A stretch of 64,000 bases of DNA from Lycium barbarum. Lineage: Eukaryota; Streptophyta; Magnoliopsida; Solanales; Solanaceae. A program made the position numbers and the translations under genes. Where the stretch lies: the NCBI RefSeq assembly GCF_019175385.1, contig NC_083345.1, positions 14,718,027 to 14,782,026 on the forward strand, in the 5' to 3' direction. The first letter of the stretch is position 1; each line of letters begins with the position of its first letter. Shown piece by piece: positions 21,745 to 35,740 of this stretch. The notes below the pieces were generated by a model that saw only the letters and a program-made list of their open reading frames with translations, did not search any database and was not told the origin of the DNA.

Positions 21745-24465
21745 TAATTTACTAAAGTTTTGTCATTGTTTGACTTGCCTTAATGGCTAAATCGTGCAAA
21801 TTTGGAATTCTTCCCTTTTTGTTCTTGATTCAACCTTTAATGTTTTTTTTTTTTTTTCTATTTCTAAATCGTGGCACAAGAAATTAATATTTACTACAAA
21901 TTGTTATCGACTTTTAAGTCGTTTAATTTATATATCTTGTTAGTATAAATAATTTTTTATTATTTAGAAAACACACCGGGTAAGTTGTCATTGTTGTAGG
22001 TTATTTAAAAATTATATACAGGTAAGAATTCTTTGAATGTGAAATTTGTAATGTTAATATATATATATATATCATAGGTAAAAATGACATAATAGCATGA
22101 AATTTTCTTACACTAACAATGTATATAACTTTTTAACGAATTACTTCTTCTGTTTCATTTCATATGTTGTGATTGGGCACAAAAAATAAAAGAAGTAAGA
22201 AACTCTTTCGAATAGACTAAAAATATGTATAATATACTTAAATTCTCATGTCATGTGAAATGCTAGAGTTAGAGAATTACTCAATATAGAAGTGACATTT
22301 TTTTAGATAGACAAAAAACGAAAGAAGACACATAAATTAAAATAGAGAGAATAATATTTTACTAATATATAAGGGAGAATGAGAATTTTTTGTAGTTCTC
22401 ACAAAATTTTTGATCCTATAGTGTTGTTACACTTGGCTTTGCTTTGTCTTTTTATTGCATATTTTTATTTTTGGTCTCATTTTTTTTCCTCAAGTCCATT
22501 TCTACGTGGGCCTATGTAATTGGTATATTTATTGAATTGTAGTAATATTTTGTGAATCTTTTCTTGCCCTTTATTTTTTCTATTCATATTATAGCTCTTA
22601 TATTTAGTTCGAATAAATATTTTTTTTTAATATAATTGAGAAGGTATTAACAGTTTATTTACCAATTTATCATTATTTAGATAAGTGAATTATTATAAAA
22701 CCAAAAAATCATATTAATTGGATACTATTTAATCAAGGTCATTTAGTGAAATGCTTCTTACTTTCTAGGGATATAAGTTATGTCTTAATGGGTGTGCCCA
22801 AGCTAAAAATACAAGATCATATAAACCGAAAGAATTATTAGATTACCCTTTACATCATTTGTCATTATATATTAGTAAGATTTAGGTAATTATGGAGTCA
22901 CATTATCGTTTTCAACTTGAGCATTTATTAGATCTTACTAATTACTCTTGCTCCCGTTTAAATTTATGTGGCACTTTTTATTTTTCCGGAGTCAATTTGA
23001 CTAAATTTTAAAGCTAAATGAATTAGATCAACATAATATTTTAAATTAAAATTTAGCCACTAAAAATACAAAAAGTACTATAAAGAAATTTTAACTTAGA
23101 ATTAATATTTTTAAGCATAAACTATATATAAAGAACTAAACTGATTCTTGAGGTCAATTAACAAATATAGTTTTTCCCTTAGTTTCGTCTACAAGTAAGC
23201 TAAAATCACCACATTTTTAACTAACATAAACTTTGTTACATGAAATATTATGAGCGAAATTAAAACTTAATAAATATTAAAAAAAATTACTATTTATTTT
23301 ATATTAAAGTTAGGGTCAGGGATTAACACAGGCCCCATGTAACTAGTTCATCTTATAAACAGGGAAAACTTTTTTTGTGAAAAAAAAAAAAAAAAACTTA
23401 AAACATTTATCACAAAATGTAAGTGATTATGTCTTGTATTTGACCGACTACTTAAATTAGTATAATTTGTCCTTTCTAGTTTGTCTCAATCTCAAGTAAC
23501 CGGATTCTGAAAAAAAATCTTTGCAGGTTGATGTTAAAAAATCGAATATCTTATCAAGAGAATAATTAGATAATTATGTGATTTTTCTGATAATCTACCA
23601 CTGAATATGCAGAAAAAGAAGGATCAAAGAAGTTTTTGATATTCTTCTCTATTTCTCATAGAACAAATATAATAATCCTTCATAAATTTGATCTACTCTT
23701 CGATAATATTGGGAAATCTCATATTATTCATAATGGTATCTCGATCCCAAAGATAAAATAACTTAGCAAGAAAGTAATTAAAATACGCATTCAATATTCC
23801 TTCAAGACCAGTTTACTGATTAAAGTATCATAATTCAAATGGTAGTACATAACATAAGATGATTCAACAACTTCTAGTATTCAATTTAGCAAAAGAAAAG
23901 GCTTTAAATTATTGTATAACTTATATTCTAAATAAACATGATCTGGTTGTGATTGCAGCTAACAAGCTTAGAAAGAAAATCTTGATTTAATTTGGAAACG
24001 AATATATATCCTACACCAAATCATTCATCATTTCTTAGTAATTATTAGTAGTACTTGTTAGTCCCTTGAAGGTTCCCAAAGGTCAAATTGCGTCCTTTAC
24101 TTTTTCGGTATCGTAGTGAACGAGCAAGACTGGCAAAAGAAGTCAATAACCAAACATTGAAGATATCAGAATTGTTTGAAATTGTTAGAATTCCGTCCTA
24201 ATTCATTTGTATTTTCCTATTTGAAAGAAAAAAAAATACAACAATGTCAAGGTCTTGTTGGCGTTGACTTGGAATATCACTACTATAGGCTCCAAGAATA
24301 TAAAAACAAAGGGAAGAAAGAATGAGTCAATTAACTCACCAATCATTCGAGGGAAGAAAAAGAAAAAAAAATCTATAGTCTGAAAGTTGAAATGAGATAT
24401 ACATCGAGGAAACAAAAAAGAATTAAGATAAACATGAATTTGAGAATAATGAATAATGTGATAAT
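21745..24465. other. AT-rich intergenic DNA with decayed MITEs
   Basis: No gene seen. 22142-22352 has weak Stowaway-like ends ('tacttcttctgtttcatttc' and 'attaaaatagagagaata'). 22944 onward has one Stowaway-like end ('tactcttgctcccgttta') without a clear partner. The rest, including short TA and A runs near 22063 and 23380, shows nothing I can name. Confidence 0.45.
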
Positions 24466-24692
24466 TGTTATAGATAAATATTATTTATTATGAATGTCTA
24501 TCATGTTATAGATAAATATCATTTATTATGGATGTCTATATTTAAGAGAGAAATTAAGGTTAGTAACTTTGAGACCAAATCAGTTTTCTACTATAAATAG
24601 AGATGTTTCTTTATTATATTACATCCCTCAAGAGAGAATAAAGAACTCTCTTCTCTACAATATTTTTCTTCTTGCTTTATTATTTTATAATA
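24466..24692 (+). repeat. Left LTR of the copia element
   Basis: 227 bp. It shares 'cagttttctactataaatag' and 'cttctctacaat.tttttcttcttgctttatt' with the right LTR. The sequence just after it, 'cgttatcatcacgagtctc', is the expected place for the primer-binding site; I did not match it to a tRNA. Confidence 0.85.
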
Positions 24693-27600
24693 CGTTATCA
24701 TCACGAGTCTCTAATTTTCTATTGAAATTAGTTTATATTAATACTACCGTCTCTGAGAGCTTGACGGTATAACCGGTGGCTTACTGGAAATCAAGGTGTT
24801 ATCCCTCCTATTCATTATGGTATATTGATTTCATTATTTATACCTGCTGCAGTGAAAAAAAAAAAATGATGAACTCTCCTTGAGGAGGAGAACGTTTCAA
24901 TGTATGTGATTAGGTATATTTTCAATCATTGATGAAGTTTGTGGCTCGTAATAAATTATGTATATATTTGGCAAAAGGTAGAGATGGCCGATACAGGTAA
25001 AATGTAATTTGAGCCTTTTGCTTACTCTAGATTTAATATTTTAATCAACACTTGCTAAGTTACTATGTATATGCATTAGTATGCAGTAGCTATTTTTATT
25101 TTAATGCTTATTTTAATCATAACTATTTCAATGATGGATTATGAAATGGATAACCATAATAATAACTCTTCTTTGAACTCCAGCAGACTTCATAATACAT
25201 GTACAATCACCAGAAGTGATAATATATTTCATGTTCGCATTAATCACTAAAAGTGATCATCTTTTCGAAGGTTTATTATGATTATTCTGAAAGCCATGTT
25301 AGAAAAAAATCGTCTATATTATATGAATGTCTCAATACGCTCCTGAAGTAACAATATCTTAAAAGAGGTTCTAAACTATCATAATTTAATATATTTAAAA
25401 GACACTTTCAGATGAGTCTGTTTTATTCTTGAAGAATAAAAACATTTGATAAAAGTTATAAATACAGATCCATTTCCTGAAGTGAATGTGATGATATTTA
25501 GGAAAAATTATAAATACAGGTGTGCTCTTGGTTGTTAAAATATCACGCCTCACCTCCATAAGAGGTAGATTTCTGAAGTAGTAGAACTTTGAATCTCAAA
25601 GTACTTAGAATTTGAAATTTACTCATCAAGTAGTAAGATAATGAAATTTCCTCCCCAAAATTTGTTGTGACTTTATAATACATGTAAAGGGTTTTCTTAT
25701 TTTTCTGTAAGCTTCGATTTTAGTTATTTAAGGTTGCAAATTAATGAAGGAAATGTTTAAATTTAATTTGCCACAATTTTCTTAAAGTCTTGGGATGTAC
25801 TACAAGGAATGGTTCTATATGTATTTTGGTGATCTAGAAATATTGGTATGACTTTTGACAAGTAGAAAAACGTTTGAGAAATATATTGAAGCGGTGTTTT
25901 CTTGTGGTTGAGAGAAATAATGAGCTATTGAAAATTATGTATAAAGCCCATCTAAATGAACAATTTCATTCGCCGAAGTGAATAAAAAAAATACCACAAC
26001 GCACCTCCTGAAGAGATAAAATAACAAAACATATAAATGTTATTTTATGGTATGAAGGTCATTGTTGCACGTACCTGTCATCCGTCAAATCATCTTGGAT
26101 ACTTTTATTATGTATCATTCTAAGGCAAAAGGATACAAATTTTGTAGAATACATTCTACTATAACCACATTGATATATTATGTTTACTTGTTGCTTTTCC
26201 AGAAGGAAATAACAATCATACAAAAATTTCATGAAGAAAGAAATAATTATGTGGTTGCCGCTTTGATACAAAATATTCGGATGGTAATGGGTATTCTCCC
26301 TGAAGAAGATATTTACCATAAAAGTTAATGATAAAAGTATCAAAGGCTGTATAAATTAATGTTTACATTTTGTCATTTATGAGTTTAAGAATGTCTTTAT
26401 ATTATTCATTTGGTGGCAATTTTTTCTTTTTCATGACACCAGCGATATCAAAGTAATATTTGATAATACAAAATCAATTAAGGGCTCTCGAAGAGCTAAC
26501 TACTTATCTAGAAGATCATGGCACTAGTAATATCCAAACAATATGTGATTATGGAGAATAAATTAAAGGATCTTGAAGAGCTTATATTATATTATGTCAT
26601 TCGTTCGAGATTGTATGAAGTTGTTATGATCGAAATACAAGTTGTAGTAAACCCGAAGTTTACTAAAGTAAATGGCTATCATATTGAAGCTATATGATTG
26701 GAGGATTAAATATCTTCAAAATCATAGTGGGTAAGAAATATTTATGTGAATGATTACCCTCGTTTTTCTTCAAAGTGTACTACACAAATATAAGCATGAT
26801 GAAATCACATGTGTAAACTAGAAGTTTATTGATTACAAAACAATTCATGTCATAGTAAATCAGAAGTTTATTAAAACAAATAGCACATGGCATGGTAAAC
26901 TTGAAGTTTACTAGTGTAAATAATTTTATCGGTTGGCATGAGAAATTTGGCCATCCCGATTCAAATATGATATGAAGATTGAGTATTCAACATATATTGA
27001 AGAAATAGAATATTCTTCAAGAATTTATTTGTGTTGCTTGTTCTCGTGATAAGTTGATTATGCTAGCTAATATTGGGTTGAACTCCCTAAATTTTGGAAA
27101 AATATAAAAGGTGAATATGGGCCCGTTCACCTATTATGTGATGTCTTAAATCACATGTACGTTTATTGTCAACTTGCAATTTGACATATGCAAAGTTACT
27201 TGCTCAAAATAATTGTGCTAAGAGCACAATTTTCAGATTATGCAATCCAGATAATTCATCTTGTTAATGCTGATTTATATTGAAGTTGGTTTGGCGTTGA
27301 ATGCCTTCGATAAATAGCTAAATCATTGCTTATGAGAGCAAAGCTTCATGTGTTGATCTGAAATATGATATATTGCATACAACAATACTTGTATGCTAAA
27401 GACCAATAACTTATGATAAATTCTCCTCTCACAATTGGTTCATAATTAGGAACCAGATATTTCCATCTAATAGTTTTTTATGTGTGGTATATAATTAATT
27501 GATCTACCATGATGCACAAAGATGGATTCCCCCAAAGAAGATGGTACATATGCTAGTTTTTCTAACATAAAGGGGAGAGAATAAATAGCTAGGAAATATG

Positions 27601-27869
27601 TTGTGAATTATCATTAGTATAATCATTATTCAAAAAGTAATTCAAGTTAAATGCTAGAAACATTTGCTGACCCAAAACTAGTGTCATATTTCAGCTGCAA
27701 ATTGCTCCTATTAATATTAATATCCCTGAAGGATAAAGTATATAACATGCATGAAGCATGGTAGATCAATCGGTTTCAAATGAAATAATCCTTGAAAAGG
27801 GAGAGGAGAAAATGATCAAAATTGTCATAATAAGGAGGCAATGTGCTCTTGAAGAGAATACGACATAAC
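24693..27869 (+). pseudogene. Copia gag-pol remnant, 5' part
   Basis: No long frame survives. Pieces near 27100-27450 translate in shifting frames as GEYGPVH, then a stretch resembling LLAQNNCAKSTIFRLCNPD, and IAKSLLMRAKLHV. These correspond to the integrase core and the following region of copia polyproteins, and a later piece (QRWIPPKKMVHMLVFL) to the segment after integrase. Stops, frameshifts and a missing gag make it non-functional. It is cut at 27869 by the Ogre-like insertion. Confidence 0.7.
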
Positions 27870-30800
27870 TGTTATACCCCATTTTAACCGGGGTTGAAGC
27901 GGAGTACAACATATTGGAGATTCCTATATTGCTTTATTTTAAGGAGTCGCCACCTAATTAATTTAACGGTGAATTAGGACACCTAGATATTAACTAAGGT
28001 AAATCTAGCTAAACCTCCGTTAATAGTCTGCTTAATCAGTATGATTCTAGGTAAGGGTTCTATATTATCCTAAAGGGAAGGGGTTAGGCATCCTTTAGAA
28101 TCCGTTAACTACGGTTGTCCGGCCAAACTTAGGTTAATTAATTAAGATGAAAATTCATATAAAAAAAAGGGACTTTGAATGTCATTTTAAATAAAACTCA
28201 TAAATATAACTAAGGCTTTAAATCAAATGCAATTTAACAATAAAACTTATAAAAAGATGGTTTGCATAAAAGAGGATTTTAGATGCTATTTAAACAAGGC
28301 TTAAAATGTTGCTAAGACTTTATATGAAATATAATAAATGCATTTTAAGATAAAACTTGTAGGAAATATAACAATTTTTGCCTGTAAATAATAGCTTTCA
28401 AGAAAGAGATTTAGCAATTTTGAACTTTATGTGAATGTAGCAATGTAGAAAATCTAAGCTTATAAATAGAATTCAAAGGGAAGTGAATTTGCTTATTAAT
28501 TTGCTTATTAAATATGCTTAGTTAAAAATATGCATGATTGATTCAAACTTGAAGAGTTATCTATAAAATATAGTTGAATTTATACTTGCATATTAGTGAC
28601 GTTTTTGAAACATCTATAATGAAAACATGATTCCCTTTACTTAAAATATATAGTCATGCCATTTTGCAAATCAATTATCCCAAATAAAATGAAGCATGAA
28701 AAGAATAGTATTAACTTATGAAATTAATTGTTAGTATTCCTTAAACTAACTACCCATCACTAAAACTAACCTCCTAATTCATTAGGATTTATCTAAACTA
28801 AGAAAACAAAACAAACAAAGAGTTAGTTGCATAATACAAATTAAATGCATAAATAAATAAAGGGGGAAATAATTCAGATGGATTCAGCCCATTTTTTTTG
28901 TAAGAAAGGGGCTGCTGCAGTCGGACATGGGCTCAGCCCATTTTGAGGGATGACTGATCTGCTACTGTTGGGCCTTCGGCCCAGCAGTGTTCCTTTTTTT
29001 TTTTTTTAATTTATGATTCTGGGCTGCTGTTGGGCTGGACACGGAGAAGAATAATTCACGTTGGGCCTTAGCCCAAACCGAGCGCGGAAGGAGACGAGTC
29101 TCTCGGACTCGTATGCGGTGGTCATGCATAAAAACGAAAGAAAAAGATTAGTACATAATAAATAAATAAATAAATAAGACTAGACATATACAATGTAAAT
29201 TTAAAGGAAAGAACATATTAGTGACTCATATATATACTATGTATATCTGAGTATATCCCGATCAATCAACCATACGACAGTCACTGAATATCGCAGAAAT
29301 CAATTACAAAAACGTGCTAAGGCGGAGATTCTACACAACAGCAGCGGCAAGCAAAGGTTTACAGATTGTAAATAAACTTATGAATCATATAATCTCACGT
29401 AGGAGCATACCAGACAGAGCATAGCTACGGGCTTGAGGTTTAACATAAAGCATTTTTTGACCTTATTTAACTGAAACTAAACAAAAGCAGAATAGGGGAT
29501 TGTCATAGAAAGATAGGGGAAAGGGACCTCAGTCAAACAAATCAAACACTCAGTTTAGGACCTCTCACTTAAATAAATCAAACATGTCACAGGATGGCAG
29601 GAAGCATACAAATTCGATTATTCTGACGTGATAACAGAGCAATATCAGGTCTTAGCTGGATTCAAAATGGTATCAAAAATGCATAGATGAATTCAGAAAC
29701 TTGTACATGCTATAAATCAAAGAAAGGTGAAGGACAAGGAATCAGCTATGTTTTTCGAAAGGCAGAGGTTCTAAATGACCCTAGTAGCTAGATAATTCCC
29801 TTTCAGTGAGTTTAAGATTCAAATCCATCTCTGTTAACTTTACTCATCCTTTTTAAAATTTCAGCAAAAAAGAATACAAAAAAAACAGCCAACCATAACA
29901 ATGATTTATCGCGGCAGCAACAAAGGTTTACAAATTGTGAACGAACTCAAGAATCATGTAGCCTCGCATATGAGTATACAACAGTGGGCAGGTGATACAA
30001 TGGCATGTCAACCCTTTAATTTCCAAGATAGTATTAAATCCATTTAAGTCATCTTAAGACTCTTAAGCATATTATTCTTTTAATCATATCAGGATGTCTA
30101 AACTTCACATTATATCAAAGGTCAGTAAACCTATTGTGACAGCCAAGTTGCACATCTACAATTTTAAACATCAAACTGTCTCTCTCTATTTAAACCATAT
30201 TAACCTTTTATGTCACATTGCACACTTGTTCAGTCATGGCAGAATTATTAGGCAAGTTCGCAAAATCATACAGGCCCATTTTACCACTTCAAAGCCTTTT
30301 CATACTAGTATAGTAATACTTAATAAATAAACTTGCTGATGACAGCCACAAGAGCTAGACATGCATACCACATTCTTCCAAATAGACAAGAAAGCTAAAG
30401 CACCATAGCAACTAAACCAAATAAAACTGAAGAAACACACATAGTAGGCCAAACCAAGTAAGAGGTTAATTAACTGGATTCCAACATGATGATCCAAACA
30501 GGGATGGATGATCAACTTTCATGGGCTCAAAATGATAGATTAGGCAAAGCAGCCAAGCTAGTTAGGCACAGATGACAAACATAGTAGGGAGCATGGAGAT
30601 TAAACACCATGTCTAATCATGATGAGTTAAACACAGAAGAAATGGAACTGAACACTATAACTAAGCTAGATGAACTATGCTCAACATGGTGACAAGGAAA
30701 CTTGAATGCTACAGATTAATTCAAAGCAAAGAAACCGGAGAACTGGGCATCGTAACTAAACACGGTAGGCTAAACCAAACAAAACGATGAGCTAAAAATA

Positions 30801-32462
30801 TAACTGGATATGATGAATTGGATTAAAATAAAAAAAGGGTTATATCATATGCTTGGGGAAGTAGTAGGCAGAAAATAGACTAATATACACATAACATCCT
30901 GATTCAGGACCAATAACGCTCAGATTTTACAGCAGTTAACTAACCTATTCTAACCACAACAACACATAGACCAGGCAATGCAACACTTAAGACGAATTCA
31001 ATTAAAACAAGTCAAACTGAGGCCAACAAACTAAAGAAGCATAAAAGGGCAAATATGCTTATGCGAAAGAAGCATCAAACTGAAACAACATTCACATTTT
31101 TATTGAAACATTAAACATCTAGGTAAACATAATTATGTCAACAGAATCTCTGCTAAACTAGTATAGGGAATAATAATAAACCCAAACTAAACTGTGTCCA
31201 ATCATTATTGAGCGTGCAAACTATACTCAAACTACTATAAGCTGAATACATATGGCTAATCGAAAAAAAAACATAGAATGAATCATACAGAACAAACTGA
31301 AGGTAAGCACATGCACATTATTAGCAAGCTACAAACTGATATATGGAACCAACCAAATGAAGACTAAATAAGCAATGTGGACCTAATAAACACATGATTA
31401 ATCCAAATTGGTACCTAACATAGGACTGGATGATTACAGAATTCGGTACAGGATTAAATTAAGCTCAAACATGCATAATACAACCAAAGCGAACACATAT
31501 GAGAATATAAATCGTAACTGATCCAGCGAATCACATAAGTAGCTTAACCATTCGAACATTTACTGAAGAATAACTAATAGAGGGTGTATTACCTTCTTCG
31601 GGTGCAGCGAAGTGGAGTTCGAGCCTCCGATATACCTTGAAATACTTCAAAGCTCAAGCTGGAATTCACTCGGAACCAAAAACAGTAGCAAAGGCTAAAA
31701 AAATAAAAAAAATAAGGAAACGAAGACGAACTTCTTATTCTTGAAAACAATTTTCAGAAAAATCTTTGAAACTGCCAAAGATTCTTAACTTCTCAAAGAA
31801 AATCCTCTTCTTTTCCCCCCGCTACTGACTTGGGAAAACATTATTTATAACATCAATCTTAGGTTTGAACTAGGGTTTTCGTCCGAAAAGGAAGAGAGAG
31901 AGGAGCGTGGGGGGACAATATGAAGTGGGGAGTGACAGACGGAGTGGGGAACAGGCCATAGTGGTGTGGCAAGGATCACGTGGGGGAGATGAAGGAGAGG
32001 AGAAAGAGAAGGGGTGAAGGCGGCGGTGGAGGAGGAAAAATGAGAAGGGAACCCTAGGTTCCCTTCTTTTGGACGGGAATTGGGCCTCCGGGTCGGGTTA
32101 AAAAAATGGGCCAGTTTTGGCTAAAATATGGGCTGGGCAAAAGTAAAAGAATGTCAGGTAAATTAAAATGTGGACTGGTTCTTCGTGAATTGGTCCGAAA
32201 ATAGTATGAGTTGATTGGGCTACTACATTTAAATAAAGACCAATTTAAATTACTTAATATAAAATGTGCAATTACTAATACTCGGATAATAAATTATATG
32301 CCGTCATAATAGCAGTGCAATAATATTTGAAATTCAACAGTAAGTAAATGTTGTTATCTAATTATGCGAAGATAAATGTGGTGCGTGTGCGTAAGATGGT
32401 AAAAAATGCTGAAATGATAATTATGATAATACTGGTAATAATAATGATAATAATAATAACAA

Positions 32463-32502
<40 letters not shown>

Positions 32503-32666
32503 GTAGTGACGGTAGGAAAAGATAATGACAGGATAATGAAATGTCGGTATTAATAAAAGCTAATTATAGTAAAAAATGCAAATAATTATTTTTTAAAGTT
32601 GTCAAAATATTAGAAGCGAAAAATAGGTATTTTGGAGGAAAGGTGGGACAAAATTGGGTGTCAACA
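27870..32666 (-). repeat. 3' LTR of the Ogre-like element (4797 bp)
   Basis: It is almost identical to 41089-45879 with a constant offset of 13219 until a (TAA)n microsatellite near 32450. Seen differences include 28016 (C against T), 31211 (G against A) and a few near 32350-32545. It contains 'gggccttcggccca' hairpins and an (AATA)n run near 29158. The only open frames are short ones shared by both LTRs, unlikely to be genes. Confidence 0.93.
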
Positions 32667-32682
32667 ACTTGTCCCTCTTTGC
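32667..32682 (-). other. Polypurine tract candidate
   Basis: Read on the minus strand, 'gcaaagagggacaagt' directly precedes the TGTTGACACC start of the LTR, as expected for the plus-strand primer of a retrotransposon. Confidence 0.6.
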
Positions 32683-32701
32683 CCGGTAATGATGAAAAGA
32701 G

Positions 32702-33239
32702 TTGTCGGGCAAAGACGTTGACTTAGTAGCCTATTTTGTCCCGGCTAAAGGATTATGGAGGACTAAGGGTAAAGAAAATTACGGCCGAACTCTGGTCTCT
32801 GAATCGCCTACATATCTCGGGTTGTACGAGAATCAGGTCGTGTGTAGTTCTGGGATGACTACGACACCTATGACTGGCAACTCACGATTTGATGCGAATC
32901 TTCGCAAAAATATTGTCCCAGTATCGAGTTATGATGACACTGGGTATTGTGATAGAACTCTGAAAATTGAGTGTGCTGGAACACGAACGGGATATTTTGG
33001 AATTAGAGCCGAGTGTTCGAGGTAGATCTTTGACCCTTGTCGGGAAGTCTGCCTATCCTTCCCGACGTATTGCCCCAGTTCGCTGCCGAAGAAATAGTTC
33101 CGCGTTGCGCTAAAGCTCCTGCGAAACTTTAAACTAGATAAAAATAGTCAGTAAAAATAAATATTGGAATAAAGCGATGCAAGTGTGGTGCAATGCGGCT
33201 GCGAGCGCACGCAGGGGCATTTGAAAATAATAATAAAAC
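32702..33239. other. Non-coding interior next to the purine tract
   Basis: It contains one degenerate copy of the 'gaatcaggtc.....gtagttc' motif (about 32800-32850) that recurs through the element. The 107-codon open frame on the + strand is antisense to the element and looks fortuitous. Confidence 0.5.
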
Positions 33240-34020
33240 AAGGCAGGTGCGGTGCGATGTCTTATGCAGAAATTTTTCAAAGGGCGGTGCGCAGCCTTAT
33301 GCGGAAACTACAAAGGGCGGTGCGCAGCCCATGCGACATGAAAGGCGGTGCACAGCCTTATGCAGAAAATTTAAAGGGTGGTGCATGGCCTAGGCAATAT
33401 ATGAAAGCGATGCAAAGGGCGGTGCGCAGCCTTATGCGGAAATTTAAAAGGGCGGTGCATGGCCCAGGCAATATATGAAAGCGATGCAAAGGGCGGTGCG
33501 CAGCCCATGCATCATATGAAAGGCGGTGCGCAGCCTTATGCGAAAATTTTAAAGGGCAGTGCATGGCCCAAGAAATATATGAAAGCGATGCAAAGGGCGG
33601 TGCACAGCCTTATGCAGAAATTTAAAAGGGCGGTGCACACACTGCGACATATAAAAGGCGGACGAGCTTAAAATGTCCTATTAAAGGCGGACTAGCCTAA
33701 AATGTCCAATTAAAGGCGGACAAGCCTAATGTCATATTAAAGGCGGACAAGCCCAAATGTCCAATTAAAGGCGGACAAGCCTAAATGTCCTATTAAAGGC
33801 GGACAAGCCTAAATGTCCTATTAAAGGCGGACGGGCCTAAATGTGCTATTGAAGGCGGACGGGCCTAAAATGTCCTATTAAAGGCGGACGAGCCTAAATG
33901 TGCTATTGAAGGCGGACGGGCCTAAAATGTCCTATTAAAGGCGGACGAGCCTAAAATGTCCTATTAAAGGCGAACGAGCCTAAATCGTCCTATTAAAGGC
34001 GGACGAACCTAAAATGTGGT
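33240..34020. repeat. GC-rich tandem repeats inside the Ogre-like element
   Basis: Two families abut. About 33240-33650 has imperfect units with 'aaagggcggtgc.cagcc' plus 'ttatgc.gaaa' or 'aatatatgaaagcgatgc'. About 33650-34020 has some 13 units of 27-29 bases, 'attaaaggcggacgagccta' plus 'aaatgtcct'. Short open frames here are products of the repeat, not genes. Confidence 0.9.
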
Positions 34021-34039
34021 GCTTTTGCGAACAATGATG

Positions 34040-34320
34040 ATGTGCCTTTGCAGGGCATTTGAAAGTAATAATGTAATGCAGGTCCGGTTGCTTTTGCAGT
34101 GCGGGGCATTTGAAAACAGTAGTGCGTATACAGTGCGTGGTATTTAAAATAGTAGTGCATGCAGTGCGGGGAGTTTAAAGCAATAGTGCATATGCAGTGC
34201 GTGGTATTAAAAATAATAGTGCATGCAGTGCGGGGAATTTAAAGCAGCAGTGTGTGGTATTTAAAATAGTAGTGCATGCGCAGTGCATTTGAGAGCATTT
34301 GAAAGCAATAATATTTGTGC
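34040..34320. repeat. Degenerate 'gtgcatgcagtgcgggg' repeats
   Basis: Five or more imperfect copies combine 'gtgcatgcagtgcggg' or 'cagtgcgtggtattt' with 'aaaatagta'. They continue the repetitive interior of the retroelement. Confidence 0.7.
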
Positions 34321-34574
34321 GTCGACATGTTTGAAAAATCATTTGCAAGACTCAAGCATTAATTTATTGCGAACCTCGCAAATTATTGATACTCGAGAGG
34401 CATAATTGTTATAATAAAGATCAAACCGTTCGACGTGCAATCCTTGCAAGGCTGCGAACATTATATATTTTGGCTTCTGCAACTTGGGAACCGTGAAACA
34501 AAGCGAGCGTCCTTTCTCCCAAGTCTTTTTTTTGCCTGATGACTCTGTTGGTCGTATTCTCTTTCCTGTTTCTC

Positions 34575-34750
34575 GATGTCGCTTACGATGATGCCCTTAA
34601 AAATTGTCCCAGTTACTCGCATAAGAGGGTGTCGTTTTGCGATGATGCCCCTTAAAACTGTCCCAGTTTCTGGTATATGAGGATATTGAGCTTTTGCGGT
34701 GATGCCCTTAAAATTTGTCCCAGTTTCTGGTATAGGAGGATGTTGCTTTT
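34575..34750. repeat. Three copies of a roughly 60-bp unit
   Basis: 'cgatgatgcccttaaaa' followed by 'ttgtcccagttt' and 'ctggtataggaggatgttg' recurs three times with small changes. A copy of the 'gaatcaggtc' motif follows at about 34775-34820. Confidence 0.8.
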
Positions 34751-34849
34751 GCGAATGACGAGACCGAGCCTGACATAGGCTGCCTATGTATCCCACTAAG
34801 GGAATCAGGTCAAGCGTAGTTCAAATTACAAAGCAGAATAAAATTGAGA

Positions 34850-35060
34850 TAGAAGGCGGTGCTCGGTCTTATGCTAAAATTTCGAAAGGGCGGTGCTTAG
34901 CCTTATGCAGAAATTTCAAAGGGGTGGTGCACAACCCATGCGATATATAAAATACGGTCAAGCCCAAAATGTCCTATTAAAGGCGGACGAGCCTAAAATG
35001 TCCTATTAAAGGCGGACGAGCCTAAAAATATCCTATTAAAGGCGGACTAGCCTAAATGCA
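34850..35060. repeat. Second block of 'ggcggacgagcct' repeats
   Basis: The same units as at 33240-34020 reappear ('gaaagggcggtgcttagcct' and three 'attaaaggcggacgagccta' copies). The two blocks therefore come from one array that was split or duplicated. Confidence 0.85.
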
Positions 35061-35740
35061 GTGCTTGATTTATGATTACTAAAATTAGTGTGGAGCGAGG
35101 AGCTTTTGCGATGCTTTATTTGTATGTGGTGAGACGAGTTTGACGCAGTGCGTAATTTGCAGCAGCAAATATTCATGACGTAATGCCGAAGATTTGGGGA
35201 CCTTCTACCCTGCCAAAATTTGCATCTAAAAAAGTTCCTACACTCAAAGAAATTTGTGAGTTTCAATCTAATCAGTTTTAAGTTGTCTTTGCCCTTTGCT
35301 TTATCTGAATCTTGCAATTGCCGACTTGATACTGTGTGATATCCTTCAAGAATAGCTAAAATATGCCCCTGCGTTACTTAAAGAAAAATTTGTTAGTGTA
35401 AAATAAAATGGTTGCCTTGCATTGAACACTGAAGCTTTGGCATTGAATCTGCATTTCTCGTGGTGATGGCATTGCGACAAATCTGGTGACGCTAATATAT
35501 TGCTCGGGATTTCGATTCATGCTTTTGTCGAATAATGTTAGGCCATTTGCAAAGCTGCCCCAGTGTTGCTTTATGGGGAAGATGGAATTTTCACTATATT
35601 AAGACCGTGTCCGAGAATGAACTGCCTACTTATCCCGAAGGAATCAGGTCGAAAGTAGTTCATAACAAGCTTTAGCAAAATTACAAGAAGGAAAGCTGAT
35701 GGGTGGAGAATGCTAGTGACGGTAGATCCTTTCAATCGTC
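35061..35740. other. Interior of the Ogre-like element without genes
   Basis: In element direction this follows gag, where protease and reverse transcriptase would begin in a complete Ogre. I see neither motif. A copy of the 'gaatcaggtcgaaagtagtt' motif lies at about 35605-35665. Confidence 0.55.

Noticed and set aside
26059..26343. Overlapping 88- and 94-codon frames on opposite strands
   Set aside because: They lie in decayed copia coding DNA; neither matches a copia domain in frame.
30094..30515. Identical short open frames in both LTRs (also 43313-43734)
   Set aside because: They are identical only because the LTRs are. They have no homology, no start context and lie in non-coding LTR sequence.
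32702..33025. 107-codon frame after the left LTR
   Set aside because: It is antisense to the retroelement, has no recognised domain and contains a copy of the dispersed non-coding motif.
33185..33671. Open frames rich in GGAQP and RAVRS on the + strand
   Set aside because: They are products of the GC-rich tandem repeats and occur in several frames at once.
33240..34020. Possible CRISPR-like array
   Set aside because: The 27-29 base units are contiguous and lack unique spacers; this is a plant retroelement minisatellite.
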